A stretch of DNA of 64,000 nt from Nonomuraea gerenzanensis (GTDB lineage Bacteria > Actinomycetota > Actinomycetes > Streptosporangiales > Streptosporangiaceae), in the NCBI RefSeq assembly GCF_020215645.1, contig NZ_CP084058.1, forward strand, positions 4,960,001-5,024,000. The letters run 5' to 3'. The stretch's first letter is position 1. Every line of letters begins with the position of its first letter. Below, one piece after another: positions 40,449 to 49,352 of this stretch. A model generated the notes under the pieces. That model saw only the letters and a list, made by a program, of their open reading frames with translations. It searched no databases and was not told the DNA's origin. The translations under genes were made by a program, and so were the position numbers.

Positions 40449-42266
40449 TCACGACTTCAGCTCAAGCCTCTTCCCCGACGCCCCAGGGAACACGACGACC
40501 AGGTGCTGCTCCTCTCCCGCCTCGACCCGCACGTAGACGCGGAGCCGGTAACGGCCCTTGCCGGCGATCGCCAGATTCGGCATCGGGGCGCCCGCGCCCA
40601 CCTCTCCGCCCTCGCCCATCTCCGGCACGGTGAGCAGGCCGCTGCGGCTGACGATCGGCACCTCGGTGACCTGGATCCACCCGGCCGTGCGTCGCGGCGG
40701 CGTGGTGCGGAAGGCCTTCACCGTGAGGCACAGGTTGACGACGTCCTCGACGTGCCCGATGAGCACCGCGCTGCCGCCCACCCCGATCCCGGAGCTGTCG
40801 TCGAAGACCTTGCCCATCGCCCGGCTCGCCGCCTTGTCGGCCGCCTCGTCCTTCGGGTCGTGCACCAGGTAACCGGGATCGCCGTCCACGAACAGGAAAT
40901 ATCTGGCCGTGGCCTGGGCGACGCCCTTCGTCCGGGGCCACGGGTCGCGGCACGTGGCGTTCTGCTCGGCGATGTAGGCGGCGTTCGCCGCCTCCGTCTC
41001 CGCGGCCGAGCGCAGCAGGTCGGGATGGGTGGCGCCGATGATGTCCGGGCACACGTAGACGAGGTCCCACGGGTCTGCCCCCCAGGCGGGCCGCGGGCTG
41101 CCGGCCCGCGTCAGGAGCGCCTGCTGCTCGTCGCGGTCCTTCGCACGGCACAACGCCCGCCCGTACCCGAGGATCGCCTGGTCGGAAAGGCTGTCCGGGA
41201 ACATCGGCGGGACCCCGCCGTCCCTGCTCCGCGCCCGGCACAGGAACGCGGCGTCGCGGTCGGCGGGTTTCAGGTCGCCGAAGCTCGGGCGGTCGTAGCA
41301 GTCCGGCGACCAGCCGGTGTAGGTGAGGTACGCGTTCTGCTCCGGGTGGATCATCGCGATGACCGGCAGGACGGCCGCCGCCCCCACCGCGACGCGCAGC
41401 ACCCGTCGCCGGGCGGGCGGCAGGTCAGGAGCACGGTGCCCGGCGGACAGCTCGCGGGCGGTCGCCGCGATCCACAAGGTGGTGACGAGCCCCACCGCGT
41501 CCATGACGACCAGCAGCGCCAGCTCGCCGCCGGAGACGCTGCCCAACAGCAGGTTGAACGGCACGGCCAGCGCGCAGACGCCCGCCGACGACCAGCCGGC
41601 GACCAGCGTGCCGCGGCTCCACCGGCCGTCGCGCCACTGCCCGACGACCGTGACGGCGATCGTCGCCACTCCGCTCAGCATCACGCCCAGCTCGACGACG
41701 CCGCCCGGCCCCAGCTCCGGCAGGTCGAGATCGTCCAGCAGCTGGTTGGCGAGCCCGGCCAGCTCGACGGCGAACATCGCCGCGGCGGTCACGCGCAGCA
41801 CGCGGGACCGCCAGCCGATGACCAGCAGGTAGAGGACGTCGCTCATGGTCCACAGCCCGAGCTGGAACGCCGTGTCCACCACGGCGGGGAGCAACCCGGT
41901 CAGGCACCACAGCGCGAGGCTGTACGCCACCGCCAGGTACAGCAGCCGGCGCAGCGCCTTCTCCCGATGGTTCAGCGGGCCCGGCACGGGGGCACGCAGG
42001 ATCAGCCACAGGAGCGCGGCCTTCACCGGGGCCGCCACGAGCAGCGCGACGGTGGTCGGGGTGTCGAGCGCGTCCGGGGAGTGAAGGCCCGCATAGGTCG
42101 GCGGCGACCATTCGACGGCCACCCAGAGCCAGGTGTCGCCGAGCAGCAGGCCCGCGATCGTTCCCGCGAGTACCAGGCTTACCGCGGCGATTCTGATGGT
42201 CCGCCATAAATGAGCTGAAGACACGGGACGCGATCTTAGCGTGGCACCCTCCCTATCTGCGGACAC
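40449..42266 (-). CDS. multi-pass membrane protein with large extracytoplasmic C-terminal domain, unknown function
   Basis: A 605-residue protein. About eight membrane helices in the first 310 residues are followed by about 290 residues outside with several cysteines (SPDCYDRPSF, FLCRAR, ALCRAK, YVCPDI, ATCRDPWP) that suit disulfides. The end resembles a beta-rich domain (YRLRVYVRVEAGEEQHLVVV). No known family recognised. GTG 42266 has no ribosome-binding site; an in-frame GTG at 42224 just before the first helix is an alternative start. Confidence 0.7.
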   Translation of the reverse strand: MSADREGATLRSRPVSSAHLWRTIRIAAVSLVLAGTIAGLLLGDTWLWVAVEWSPPTYAGLHSPDALDTPTTVALLVAAPVKAALLWLILRAPVPGPLNHREKALRRLLYLAVAYSLALWCLTGLLPAVVDTAFQLGLWTMSDVLYLLVIGWRSRVLRVTAAAMFAVELAGLANQLLDDLDLPELGPGGVVELGVMLSGVATIAVTVVGQWRDGRWSRGTLVAGWSSAGVCALAVPFNLLLGSVSGGELALLVVMDAVGLVTTLWIAATARELSAGHRAPDLPPARRRVLRVAVGAAAVLPVIAMIHPEQNAYLTYTGWSPDCYDRPSFGDLKPADRDAAFLCRARSRDGGVPPMFPDSLSDQAILGYGRALCRAKDRDEQQALLTRAGSPRPAWGADPWDLVYVCPDIIGATHPDLLRSAAETEAANAAYIAEQNATCRDPWPRTKGVAQATARYFLFVDGDPGYLVHDPKDEAADKAASRAMGKVFDDSSGIGVGGSAVLIGHVEDVVNLCLTVKAFRTTPPRRTAGWIQVTEVPIVSRSGLLTVPEMGEGGEVGAGAPMPNLAIAGKGRYRLRVYVRVEAGEEQHLVVVFPGASGKRLELKS

Positions 42267-42548
42267 CGTTAAATACCGAAAATTCGGTCAAAGGCTGCTA
42301 GAGCCATTTTTGTCACCAAAAAGTGCGACGTTCTTTGGGGGTTCCGCCGAGGGCGCCGTCAGGCTCGCCAGCTCGGCGGTGCGCCCGACGAAACCCGGCG
42401 GGCCGGCTTCGGCCGCGGCCGGTCGTCCTCCGCCGGACGGGGTACGGCGTACAACAGCCGGCCGCCGCTCTGCTCGACCCGCGAGCGGCCTGACGGGTAT
42501 GAGCCGAAGATCTATGGTGAGGACAGGCTCTCCGCTGAAAGGGTTTCG

Positions 42549-43757
42549 ATGGCATGTGACGGCGAGCGGATGCTGGGTGGCCTGCTGCGGGTCAACCACC
42601 TGTCCGCGATGGAGGAGGTGCCGGGCCTGGTCGCCGAGCACGCCCGGCGCGTCGGCTTCTCGCACACCATGGTCTTCGTCGCCGACCTGCAGCAGCAGTA
42701 CCTGGTGCCGTTGCCCGGGCAGCGTGACGCGTCCGGTGAGTCGCTGGAGCCGATCCGGATCGACGCCACGGTGGCAGGCCGTGCCTTCCGCGACGTGGAG
42801 ATCGTGCCCGCCCGCCACGAGAGCGAGGAGGGGCCGCACCGGTTGTGGGTGCCGTTGCTGGACGGCACCGAGCGGGTGGGGGTGCTCGCGGTGAGCGTGC
42901 CGCCGGACGCGCCGGCCGCCGAGCTGCTGGCCGGCCAGCTGGCGTCCCTGGTCGCGCTGCTGGTGATCAGCAAGCGCGGGCACAGCGACTCCTACGCCCG
43001 GCTGGTGCGCGCCCAGCCGATGACGCTGTCGGCCGAGGTGCTGTGGAACCTGCTTCCGCCAGGGACCTTCGCCAACGACCAGGTGGTGGTCAGCACCGCG
43101 CTGGAGCCCGCGTACGAGGTCGGCGGCGACGCCTACGACTTCGCCATCGACGGCGACACGCTGCATGTGTCGATCTTCGACGCGATGGGGCACGACACCT
43201 CCGCCGGCCTGACGGCCACCATCGCCATGGGCGCCTGCCGCAACAACCGCCGCCACGGCAAGGACCTCTCCGCGACGACCGAGGCGATCGACGCGGCGAT
43301 CGCCGAGCAGTTCACCGGGCGCTTCGCCACCGGCATCCTGGCCGACCTGAACCTGCGGACGGGCTGGCTGAGCTGGGTCAACCGGGGCCACCATCCCCCC
43401 TTGGTGCTGCGGGACGGCCGGCTGGTCGCGAGCCTGGACAGCGCGCCCGACCCGCCGATGGGGTTCAGGATGGGGGTCTCCACCGGGCAGCTGCGCTACC
43501 AGCTGCAGCCGGGGGACCGGCTGCTGTTCTACACCGACGGCGTCATCGAGGCGCAGAGCCCGGAGGGGGAGCTGTTCGGGCTGGAGCGCTTCATCGACTT
43601 CATCGTCCGCCGCGAGGCCGACGGCATGTCGGCGCCGGAGACGCTGCGCCGGCTGATCCAGACCATCCTGGAGCACCAGCGGGGGCGGCTGCAGGACGAC
43701 GCCACCGTGGTGACGGTCGAGTGGCACAGCCGGCGGCACCAGCAGCTGGTCCTGTGA
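42549..43757 (+). CDS. GAF-PP2C (SpoIIE/RsbU-type) serine phosphatase
   Basis: A 402-residue protein. ATG 42549 has GAAAGGG five bases upstream. A GAF-like sensor (about residues 15-145) precedes a complete SpoIIE/PP2C domain (ALEPAYEVGGDAYDFAIDGD, VSIFDAMGHDTSAGLTATIA, WVNRGHHPPLVLRDGRLV, LLFYTDGVIEAQ, LQDDATVVTVEW), with the metal-binding Asp residues in GGDAYD, DAMGHD and DDAT. It would dephosphorylate STAS antagonists in a sigma-factor partner switch. The 282-bp divergent region upstream is AT-rich for this genome and holds its promoter. Confidence 0.92.
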   Translation: MACDGERMLGGLLRVNHLSAMEEVPGLVAEHARRVGFSHTMVFVADLQQQYLVPLPGQRDASGESLEPIRIDATVAGRAFRDVEIVPARHESEEGPHRLWVPLLDGTERVGVLAVSVPPDAPAAELLAGQLASLVALLVISKRGHSDSYARLVRAQPMTLSAEVLWNLLPPGTFANDQVVVSTALEPAYEVGGDAYDFAIDGDTLHVSIFDAMGHDTSAGLTATIAMGACRNNRRHGKDLSATTEAIDAAIAEQFTGRFATGILADLNLRTGWLSWVNRGHHPPLVLRDGRLVASLDSAPDPPMGFRMGVSTGQLRYQLQPGDRLLFYTDGVIEAQSPEGELFGLERFIDFIVRREADGMSAPETLRRLIQTILEHQRGRLQDDATVVTVEWHSRRHQQLVL

Positions 43758-43829
43758 CGGTGCGGGCGGCGTCTTCCGGGCGGCCAGTGCGCGGCTCAGC
43801 GGGCGGGGCGTCCTCCGGGATCGGACCCA

Positions 43830-45794
43830 TCAGCGGGCGGGGCGCAGGTGATCCGACAGCCAGCCCACCACTTTGGCCACGAAGCTGACCCTGTTGCCGA
43901 CCTGCCGGATCTCGTGGCCCTCGTCCTCGAAGACGAGATGGTCGCAGGGCAGGCCCAGGGCGGTGGCCGCGCCTATCACCTGCTCCGCCTCGTACAGGGG
44001 GACGTTGGTGTCCTGGGCCCCGTGCACCACCAGCAGGGGGCAGGCCAGCCGGTCGAGGGCGCGCAGCGGTGACAGGGCGCGCAGCAGCTCCCGGTCGGTG
44101 TCCGGGTGGCCGTACTCGCTGACCGCCGCCGCCGCGATCCACGGCTCGGCGCGGGCGTAGAAGGTGTGGAAGTCGGCGATGCCGCTCACGCTCACGCCGG
44201 CACGGAAGAGGCGCGGGTGGGAGACGAGCGTGGCCAGGGTGAGGTAGCCGCCGTACGACCAGCCCATGCAGGCCAGCCGGGACGGGTCGCCGGCGCCCAG
44301 GCGCACCAGCTCCGCCGCGCAGTCGGCCACGTCGTCCACCGCGCGGAAGCGCAGCGCGTGGTCGTCGGCCTGCCGGAAGGCGCGCCCGTACCCGCCGGAG
44401 CCGCGCACGTTCGGCGCGAACACGCCGATCCCGGCGGCGAGCAGGTTCTGGTAGAGCGGGTTGAAGGTGGGCCGCTCCTGGTCCTCGGGGCCGCCGTGCA
44501 GGAACAGCACGAACGGCGCGCGGCCCTGCGCGTGCGGCGGGCGGTAGAGCCAGGCGGCCAGCTCCAGGCCGTCGCGGGCGCGGAAGCGCACCAGCTCGGC
44601 GCCCGCCGCCGTGGGCAGCGGGCCCGCCCCGGCGGCGTGCCGGTAGCCGCCGGTGTCCAGGTCGCACAGCAGGACGTGGGACGGCTCGTGCGGATCCTCC
44701 GCGGCCAGCGCGGCCAGAGTGCCGTCCCAGCCGATCCGGGCGGAGGTGATCACGTCGGCGGGCGGTGACGGGAGGTGACGGAGCCGCGCGGTCTCCAGGT
44801 CCATGACGTCCAGCGCCGATCGGCCCTGCACGTTCCACACCAGCAGCGCGCGGCGGCCGTCCGCGCTGAGCGCGAACCGGTCCAGCTCCGCGTCATGACG
44901 TTCGGCCAGGACGACGGCCCCGGCGTCGCGCCCCACCGCCAGCAGCGCGGCCCGGTCGCGGCCGGCGTCCGACACCAGGTAGGCGGTCCTGCCGTCGGGG
45001 GAGAGCGCGCCGTCGTCGGTGGATCCCGGCAGGCCCGGCAGCAGCGGACGCTCCCCGCTCGGCAGGTGCGCGCCCAGCGCCTCGGCCGCCAGGTCGGCCA
45101 CGTACATCCGCCGGCGGCCCCGAGGGCCCCTGCGCAGCAGCATCGTCGTGTGGTCCCGGCTGATGGACGCCGGTCTCAGCAGCGGGCCGGCCGCGATGAC
45201 CTGGCGCCCGCCGGTGATCGCGTCGATGAGCACGGCCCTGGTCACGCCGTCGGGTGAGGTCTCGGCCACCAGGATCGTCTCGCCCCGGCCCGTCCAGCGG
45301 ATCAGCGTGGCGGAGCCGCCCTCCGGGGCGGCGAGCAGGCGCAGGTCGCCGCCGTGCGGCTGGACGGTCCACACCTGGGCGTGCTCGCCGCCGCCGGGGG
45401 CCACCTGCACGGCCAGATGCCCTCCTGTCGGTGCCCAGCTGACGTCGACTGCCGGTTGCGGGCCGGTGTCCACGGCCCATGGCTCGGTGTCGCCGCCCTG
45501 GAGCGGCTGGATCCAGACCCGGGGTGAGCCGTCCCGGTCGCTGACGAACGCGACGGCGGTGTTGCCGGGGGCCAGGGCGGGGGCGAGGCAGCTCCACGCG
45601 GTCAGGCTCGCCGCCGCGGGGAGGTGCGACGGCCCGCCGACCAGCCTCGCACCCGCCGGCAGCCGAGGCGAGCCCCCGCCGTGGCCCGTGCCGTCGCCCC
45701 CGCCGTCGCCCCCGCCGTGGCCCGCGAGGTGGCCCGCCAGGTAGCCGGCGACCGTGGGAGGGTGTCGCGGGTCACCGGCGGGCCGTGGCGTCAC
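43830..45794 (-). CDS. S9 prolyl-oligopeptidase-family peptidase
   Basis: A 654-residue enzyme. Start GTG 45794 overlaps the asparagine-synthetase stop as GTGA. An N-terminal beta-propeller (WAPTGGHLAVQV, LSADGRRALLV repeats) gates a C-terminal alpha/beta hydrolase with triad Ser513 (GWSYGGY), Asp595 (HGAQDTNVP) and His627 (EDEGHEI). A low-complexity Gly/His stretch (GHGGGDGGGDGTGHGGG) lies near the N-terminus. No signal peptide; cytoplasmic. As the third gene of an operon with a YbdK-type ligase and an AsnB-type amidotransferase, it may hydrolyse the dipeptide they make, as a peptidase does in the NAGGN osmolyte gene set. Confidence 0.88.
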   Translation of the reverse strand: MTPRPAGDPRHPPTVAGYLAGHLAGHGGGDGGGDGTGHGGGSPRLPAGARLVGGPSHLPAAASLTAWSCLAPALAPGNTAVAFVSDRDGSPRVWIQPLQGGDTEPWAVDTGPQPAVDVSWAPTGGHLAVQVAPGGGEHAQVWTVQPHGGDLRLLAAPEGGSATLIRWTGRGETILVAETSPDGVTRAVLIDAITGGRQVIAAGPLLRPASISRDHTTMLLRRGPRGRRRMYVADLAAEALGAHLPSGERPLLPGLPGSTDDGALSPDGRTAYLVSDAGRDRAALLAVGRDAGAVVLAERHDAELDRFALSADGRRALLVWNVQGRSALDVMDLETARLRHLPSPPADVITSARIGWDGTLAALAAEDPHEPSHVLLCDLDTGGYRHAAGAGPLPTAAGAELVRFRARDGLELAAWLYRPPHAQGRAPFVLFLHGGPEDQERPTFNPLYQNLLAAGIGVFAPNVRGSGGYGRAFRQADDHALRFRAVDDVADCAAELVRLGAGDPSRLACMGWSYGGYLTLATLVSHPRLFRAGVSVSGIADFHTFYARAEPWIAAAAVSEYGHPDTDRELLRALSPLRALDRLACPLLVVHGAQDTNVPLYEAEQVIGAATALGLPCDHLVFEDEGHEIRQVGNRVSFVAKVVGWLSDHLRPAR

Positions 45795-47578
45795 AGTCCG
45801 TGGGTCTGGAGCCACAGCTCCAGCAGGCCGAGCTGCCACAGGGTGTTCACGCCGGTCGTAGCCCGATCCCGCTCGGGGTCGGTGAGCAGCCGCGCCACGT
45901 ACTCCTCGCGGAACAACCCCCGCTCACGCGCGGCCCGGCTGGTCAGCGCCTCACGGACGAGACCGAGCAGCTCCCCGTCCAGATGCCTGACGGCGGGCAC
46001 CGGGAAGTACCCCTTGGGCCGGTCGATGACCTCGGCGGGCAGCAGCCGCCGGGCGGCGTCCTTGAGCACGCCCTTCCCGCCGTGGGCCAGCTTCAGCTCG
46101 GCGGGACAGGCCGCCGCCAGCTCGACCAGCTCGTGGTCGAGGAACGGCGTCCGCGCCTCCAGCCCGTGGGCCATCGACATGTTGTCCACCCGCTTGACCG
46201 GATCGTCCACCAGCATGGCCGTCGTCTCCAACCGCAGCACGGCGTCCAGCGCGGTCTCGGCGCCCGGCCTGCTCAGGTGCTCGCGGACGAACTCGCCGCT
46301 GGCGTCGCGTGACAGCAGCCGGTCGGGCGCGAGGATCGCGGCCAGCCCCGCGTGGGGCCGGTCGAAGAACGCCCGGGCGTAGACGTCGGCGGCCTGCTCG
46401 CGCGGCACGCCGGCCAGCGGCGGGAACCAGCTGTAACCGGCGAACACCTCGTCGGCCCCCTGCCCGGACTGCACGACCTTGACGTGCCGGGCGACCTCCT
46501 GCGACAGCAGGTAGAAGGCGACGCAGTCGTGGCTGACCATCGGCTCGCTCATCGCCCGCACCGCGTCCTGCAACCCCTCCAGCAGGCGGGCGTCCGGGAC
46601 GCGGATGCGGTGGTGGTCGGTGCCGAACCGCCGGGCGATGAGGTCGGAGTAGGCGAACTCGTCGCCCCGCTCGCCGCCGGCCGGCTCGAAGCCGATGCTG
46701 AACGTGGCCAGGTCCTCCTGCCCCTGCTCGGCCAGCAGCGCCACGATGAGGCTGGAGTCCAGGCCGCCGGACAGCAGCACGCCCACCGGCACGTCCGCGA
46801 CCATCCTGCGGCGCACGGCCACGCGCAACGCGTCCAGCACGGCCTCGCGCCACTCCGCGCCGCTCAGGCCGGCATGCTCCGGCAGGGCGCCCCGGGTGTG
46901 GGGCGGGTCCCAGTACCGGTGCTCGGTGCCGCTGCCGTCCGCCTCGATCACCCGTACGGTGGCCGCCGGCAGCTTGCGCACCCCAGCGAGGATCGTGCGC
47001 TCGCCCGGCACCAGTGAGTGGAAGGTCATGTAGTGGTGCAGCGCCACCGGATCGATGTCGGTGTCCACCTCGCCGCCCGCCAGCAGGGCGGGCAGCGACG
47101 AGGCGAAGCGCAGCCGCCTGGAGTCCCCGGCCAGGTACAGCGGCTTGATGCCGAGCCGGTCACGGCCCAGCGTGAGCCGGCCCGTCGCCCGCTCGAAGAC
47201 GGCGAAGGCGAACATGCCCTTGAAGTGCTCGACGCACGCGGGCCCCCACCGGTGGAAGGCCTTCATCAGCACCTCGGTGTCGGAGGTGGAGCAGAACCGG
47301 TAACCCGCTGCGCGCAGCTCCCGCCGCAGCTCGCCGTAGTTGTACAGGCAGCCGTTGAACACCACCGCCAGCCCCAGCTCGGGGTCCACCATCGGCTGGG
47401 CCGCCTTCTCCGACAGATCGATGATCTTCAGGCGGCGATGGCCCAGCGCGACCGGCCCCTGCGACCACAGGCCCGAGCCGTCCGGGCCGCGCTCGTGCAT
47501 CGCCTCCGTCATCCGGCCCACGGCCCCCATGTCGGCCCCGGCGCCGTCGAAACGCATCTCTCCGCTCAACCCGCACAT
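45791..47578 (-). CDS. AsnB-type glutamine amidotransferase (N-acetylglutaminylglutamine amidotransferase-like)
   Basis: A 595-residue protein. ATG 47578 has GGAGG six bases upstream. The N-terminal class II glutaminase has Cys2 (MCGLSGEMRF) and RRLKIIDLS, NGCLYNYGELR and the SDTEVL motif. The C-terminal synthetase has the PP-loop LLSGGLDSSLIVALLAEQGQ and AHGLEARTPFLDHELVELAA. The sequence is closest in feel to the subfamily that amidates N-acetylglutaminylglutamine rather than to housekeeping AsnB. It lies between a YbdK-type carboxylate-amine ligase and an S9 peptidase, all on the minus strand, with a 10-base gap upstream and a 4-base overlap downstream. Confidence 0.88.
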   Translation of the reverse strand: MCGLSGEMRFDGAGADMGAVGRMTEAMHERGPDGSGLWSQGPVALGHRRLKIIDLSEKAAQPMVDPELGLAVVFNGCLYNYGELRRELRAAGYRFCSTSDTEVLMKAFHRWGPACVEHFKGMFAFAVFERATGRLTLGRDRLGIKPLYLAGDSRRLRFASSLPALLAGGEVDTDIDPVALHHYMTFHSLVPGERTILAGVRKLPAATVRVIEADGSGTEHRYWDPPHTRGALPEHAGLSGAEWREAVLDALRVAVRRRMVADVPVGVLLSGGLDSSLIVALLAEQGQEDLATFSIGFEPAGGERGDEFAYSDLIARRFGTDHHRIRVPDARLLEGLQDAVRAMSEPMVSHDCVAFYLLSQEVARHVKVVQSGQGADEVFAGYSWFPPLAGVPREQAADVYARAFFDRPHAGLAAILAPDRLLSRDASGEFVREHLSRPGAETALDAVLRLETTAMLVDDPVKRVDNMSMAHGLEARTPFLDHELVELAAACPAELKLAHGGKGVLKDAARRLLPAEVIDRPKGYFPVPAVRHLDGELLGLVREALTSRAARERGLFREEYVARLLTDPERDRATTGVNTLWQLGLLELWLQTHGL

Positions 47579-47588
47579 ACCGGCCTCC

Positions 47589-48743
47589 TCAGGATGCGGC
47601 GGACCGGTAGGCGGGCGGGTCGTTCGCGGGCCGGTCCCAGTCGCAGTCGCGGGTCTCGGTCAGCAGCAGGTCCACCACGTCGGCCAGCCGCCCGCGCCGG
47701 GCGAACGCGCGCCGCTGCCGCTCCGCCGAGCTCCCGCCGGCCAGCGCCTGCTCGGCCAGCCCGGACACGAGGTCCCAGTCGTCCGTCTCCTCCAGTTGCG
47801 GACGCAGCCCCTCGACCAGGCGCCGGATCACGTCCGGCGCGGGTCTGGGCACGCCGCTCACCGGGTCGATCAGCTCGCCCTCCAGCCCGGACCGCGCCGC
47901 CTGCCAGGTGGCCGCCCGCACCGCCTCCAGATGGACGTCCCGCTCCACCCCTTGGCGCACCGCCTCCAGCTCCCTGGCCACCAGCGCCCGGAATAGCCCG
48001 GTGATCAGCACGATGTCCTCGATCCGCGGGCAGGAGTCGCAGATGCGCAGCTCCACCGTCGGCACGTGCTGCGACGGCCGGATGTCGAAGTAGAGCATCC
48101 CGGAGTCGGTGATCACCTCCGACCGGATGAGCTCCTCGATCATCTCCTGGTACTCGGCGGCTGACTCGTACCTGGCGATCGGGCCCGCGGTGGGCCAGCG
48201 CTGCCACACCAGGCTGCGGTAGCTGGCGTATCCGGTGTCCTCCCCGTCCCAGTACGGCGAGGAGGCCGACAGCGCCAGCAGCGGCGGCAACCACGGCGTC
48301 AGCCGGTGCGCCACCGCGACCGCCAGGTCCGGATCGCGCACCTCCGCGTGCACGTGCGTGCCGCAGATCAGCTGCTCCCGCGTCAGTTGCTGGTAGTCGC
48401 TGAGCATCTGCTCGTAGCGCGGTTCAGGGGAGACCTTCTGCTCGCCCTTCTCGACCAGCGGAGAGCTGCCCGCCGCGGTGATCCCGAGCCCCAGCTCGTC
48501 CGCCTGCCGGATGAGCTGCCCGCGCAGCCCGCACAGGTCGCGCGCCAGCTCCTCCAGCCGCAGGAAGGGCGCGCTGTTGGACTCCACCGTCGAACGTTGC
48601 AGCTCCCGCGCGAAACTCTCCGGAGGCAACCCCTCCAGCAACAGGTCGGCTCGCGCGGCCAGGCGGAGGTTGCGCAGGTCGATGACATGGAACTCCTCCT
48701 CCACCCCCACCCGAATCGTGTCCTCTACTCCCTCCACGACCAT
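47589..48743 (-). CDS. YbdK-family carboxylate-amine ligase (glutamate-cysteine ligase type 2)
   Basis: About 384 residues. GCS2-family motifs: TIRVGVEEEFHVIDL, LQRSTVESNSAPFLRLEEL, GTHVHAEV (metal and substrate loop), FDIRPSQHVPTVELRICDS (active site) and RAATWQAARSGLEGEL. YbdK-type enzymes have weak gamma-glutamyl ligase activity; the real substrate is usually unknown. Start uncertain: ATG 48743 is given; GTG 48746 and GTG 48737 (GGGGG eight bases upstream) are alternatives. First gene of a three-gene operon that may make, amidate and degrade a small gamma-glutamyl or dipeptide compound. Confidence 0.87.
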   Translation of the reverse strand: MVVEGVEDTIRVGVEEEFHVIDLRNLRLAARADLLLEGLPPESFARELQRSTVESNSAPFLRLEELARDLCGLRGQLIRQADELGLGITAAGSSPLVEKGEQKVSPEPRYEQMLSDYQQLTREQLICGTHVHAEVRDPDLAVAVAHRLTPWLPPLLALSASSPYWDGEDTGYASYRSLVWQRWPTAGPIARYESAAEYQEMIEELIRSEVITDSGMLYFDIRPSQHVPTVELRICDSCPRIEDIVLITGLFRALVARELEAVRQGVERDVHLEAVRAATWQAARSGLEGELIDPVSGVPRPAPDVIRRLVEGLRPQLEETDDWDLVSGLAEQALAGGSSAERQRRAFARRGRLADVVDLLLTETRDCDWDRPANDPPAYRSAAS

Positions 48744-48886
48744 CACCCCCGGCTCATCCGTCTCATGCAGGCTTGCCTACTCCCCCAAAAACGGCCCGAT
48801 GCACCTGAAAGGCCGAGGTGAGCGACAAGGCGCCGCTGGCGGATCGGCGGCCGGGCCGCCGATCGGGGCCGGGGAAGGAGCCCGAT

Positions 48887-49174
48887 TCAGGTCTGCGGGA
48901 TGATCCGGAAGGACGGCCGGTCGTCCTCGATCTCGGCGTCGAGGGTCTTGTCGTTCAGGAACGAGGCGGCGGCCGGTTCGAGGTACACCCGTACGCCTTC
49001 CGGCTCGAGTATCAGGTCGTCCGGGTGCGGGCCACCCGAGACCGACAGCTCCAGAGAGCTCCCCGAGCCGTTGGTGGAGGAGGCCGCGATGCGCAGCCCC
49101 GTGTCGGGCGGGGTCTCCGGTTGGGTGGTCAGATCGCGTATCGCCGCGACGGCGTCGGCGGTCAGCGTGAGCAC
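48887..49174 (-). CDS. HesB/IscA-like small protein lacking cysteines
   Basis: A 95-residue protein. GTG 49174 has GAGGAG five bases upstream. The fold pattern of A-type iron-sulfur carriers is recognisable (LTLTADAVAAIRDLT, TGLRIAASS, LILEPEGVRVYLEPAAASFL, NDKTLDAEI), but none of the three cluster-binding cysteines is present, as in many actinobacterial adhesin/HesB-like proteins. It is therefore not a normal Fe-S carrier. Function unknown. Confidence 0.78.
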   Translation of the reverse strand: MLTLTADAVAAIRDLTTQPETPPDTGLRIAASSTNGSGSSLELSVSGGPHPDDLILEPEGVRVYLEPAAASFLNDKTLDAEIEDDRPSFRIIPQT

Positions 49175-49352
49175 GGCAGCTCCTCGGGCTTGACGGATGG
49201 CGGCCGGCACGGAGTGGTTGTCGCTCACATGCCCGTTCGGAGGCGTGCCCCTGCTGGTCGACCTGATAACCCTAGAAAACGGCAAATGGCGTCAATTCTG
49301 GCGTGTTGACGGCCCGGTTTCACCCGGGAGCTCCTGGGCAGGGCCGGAGCCC

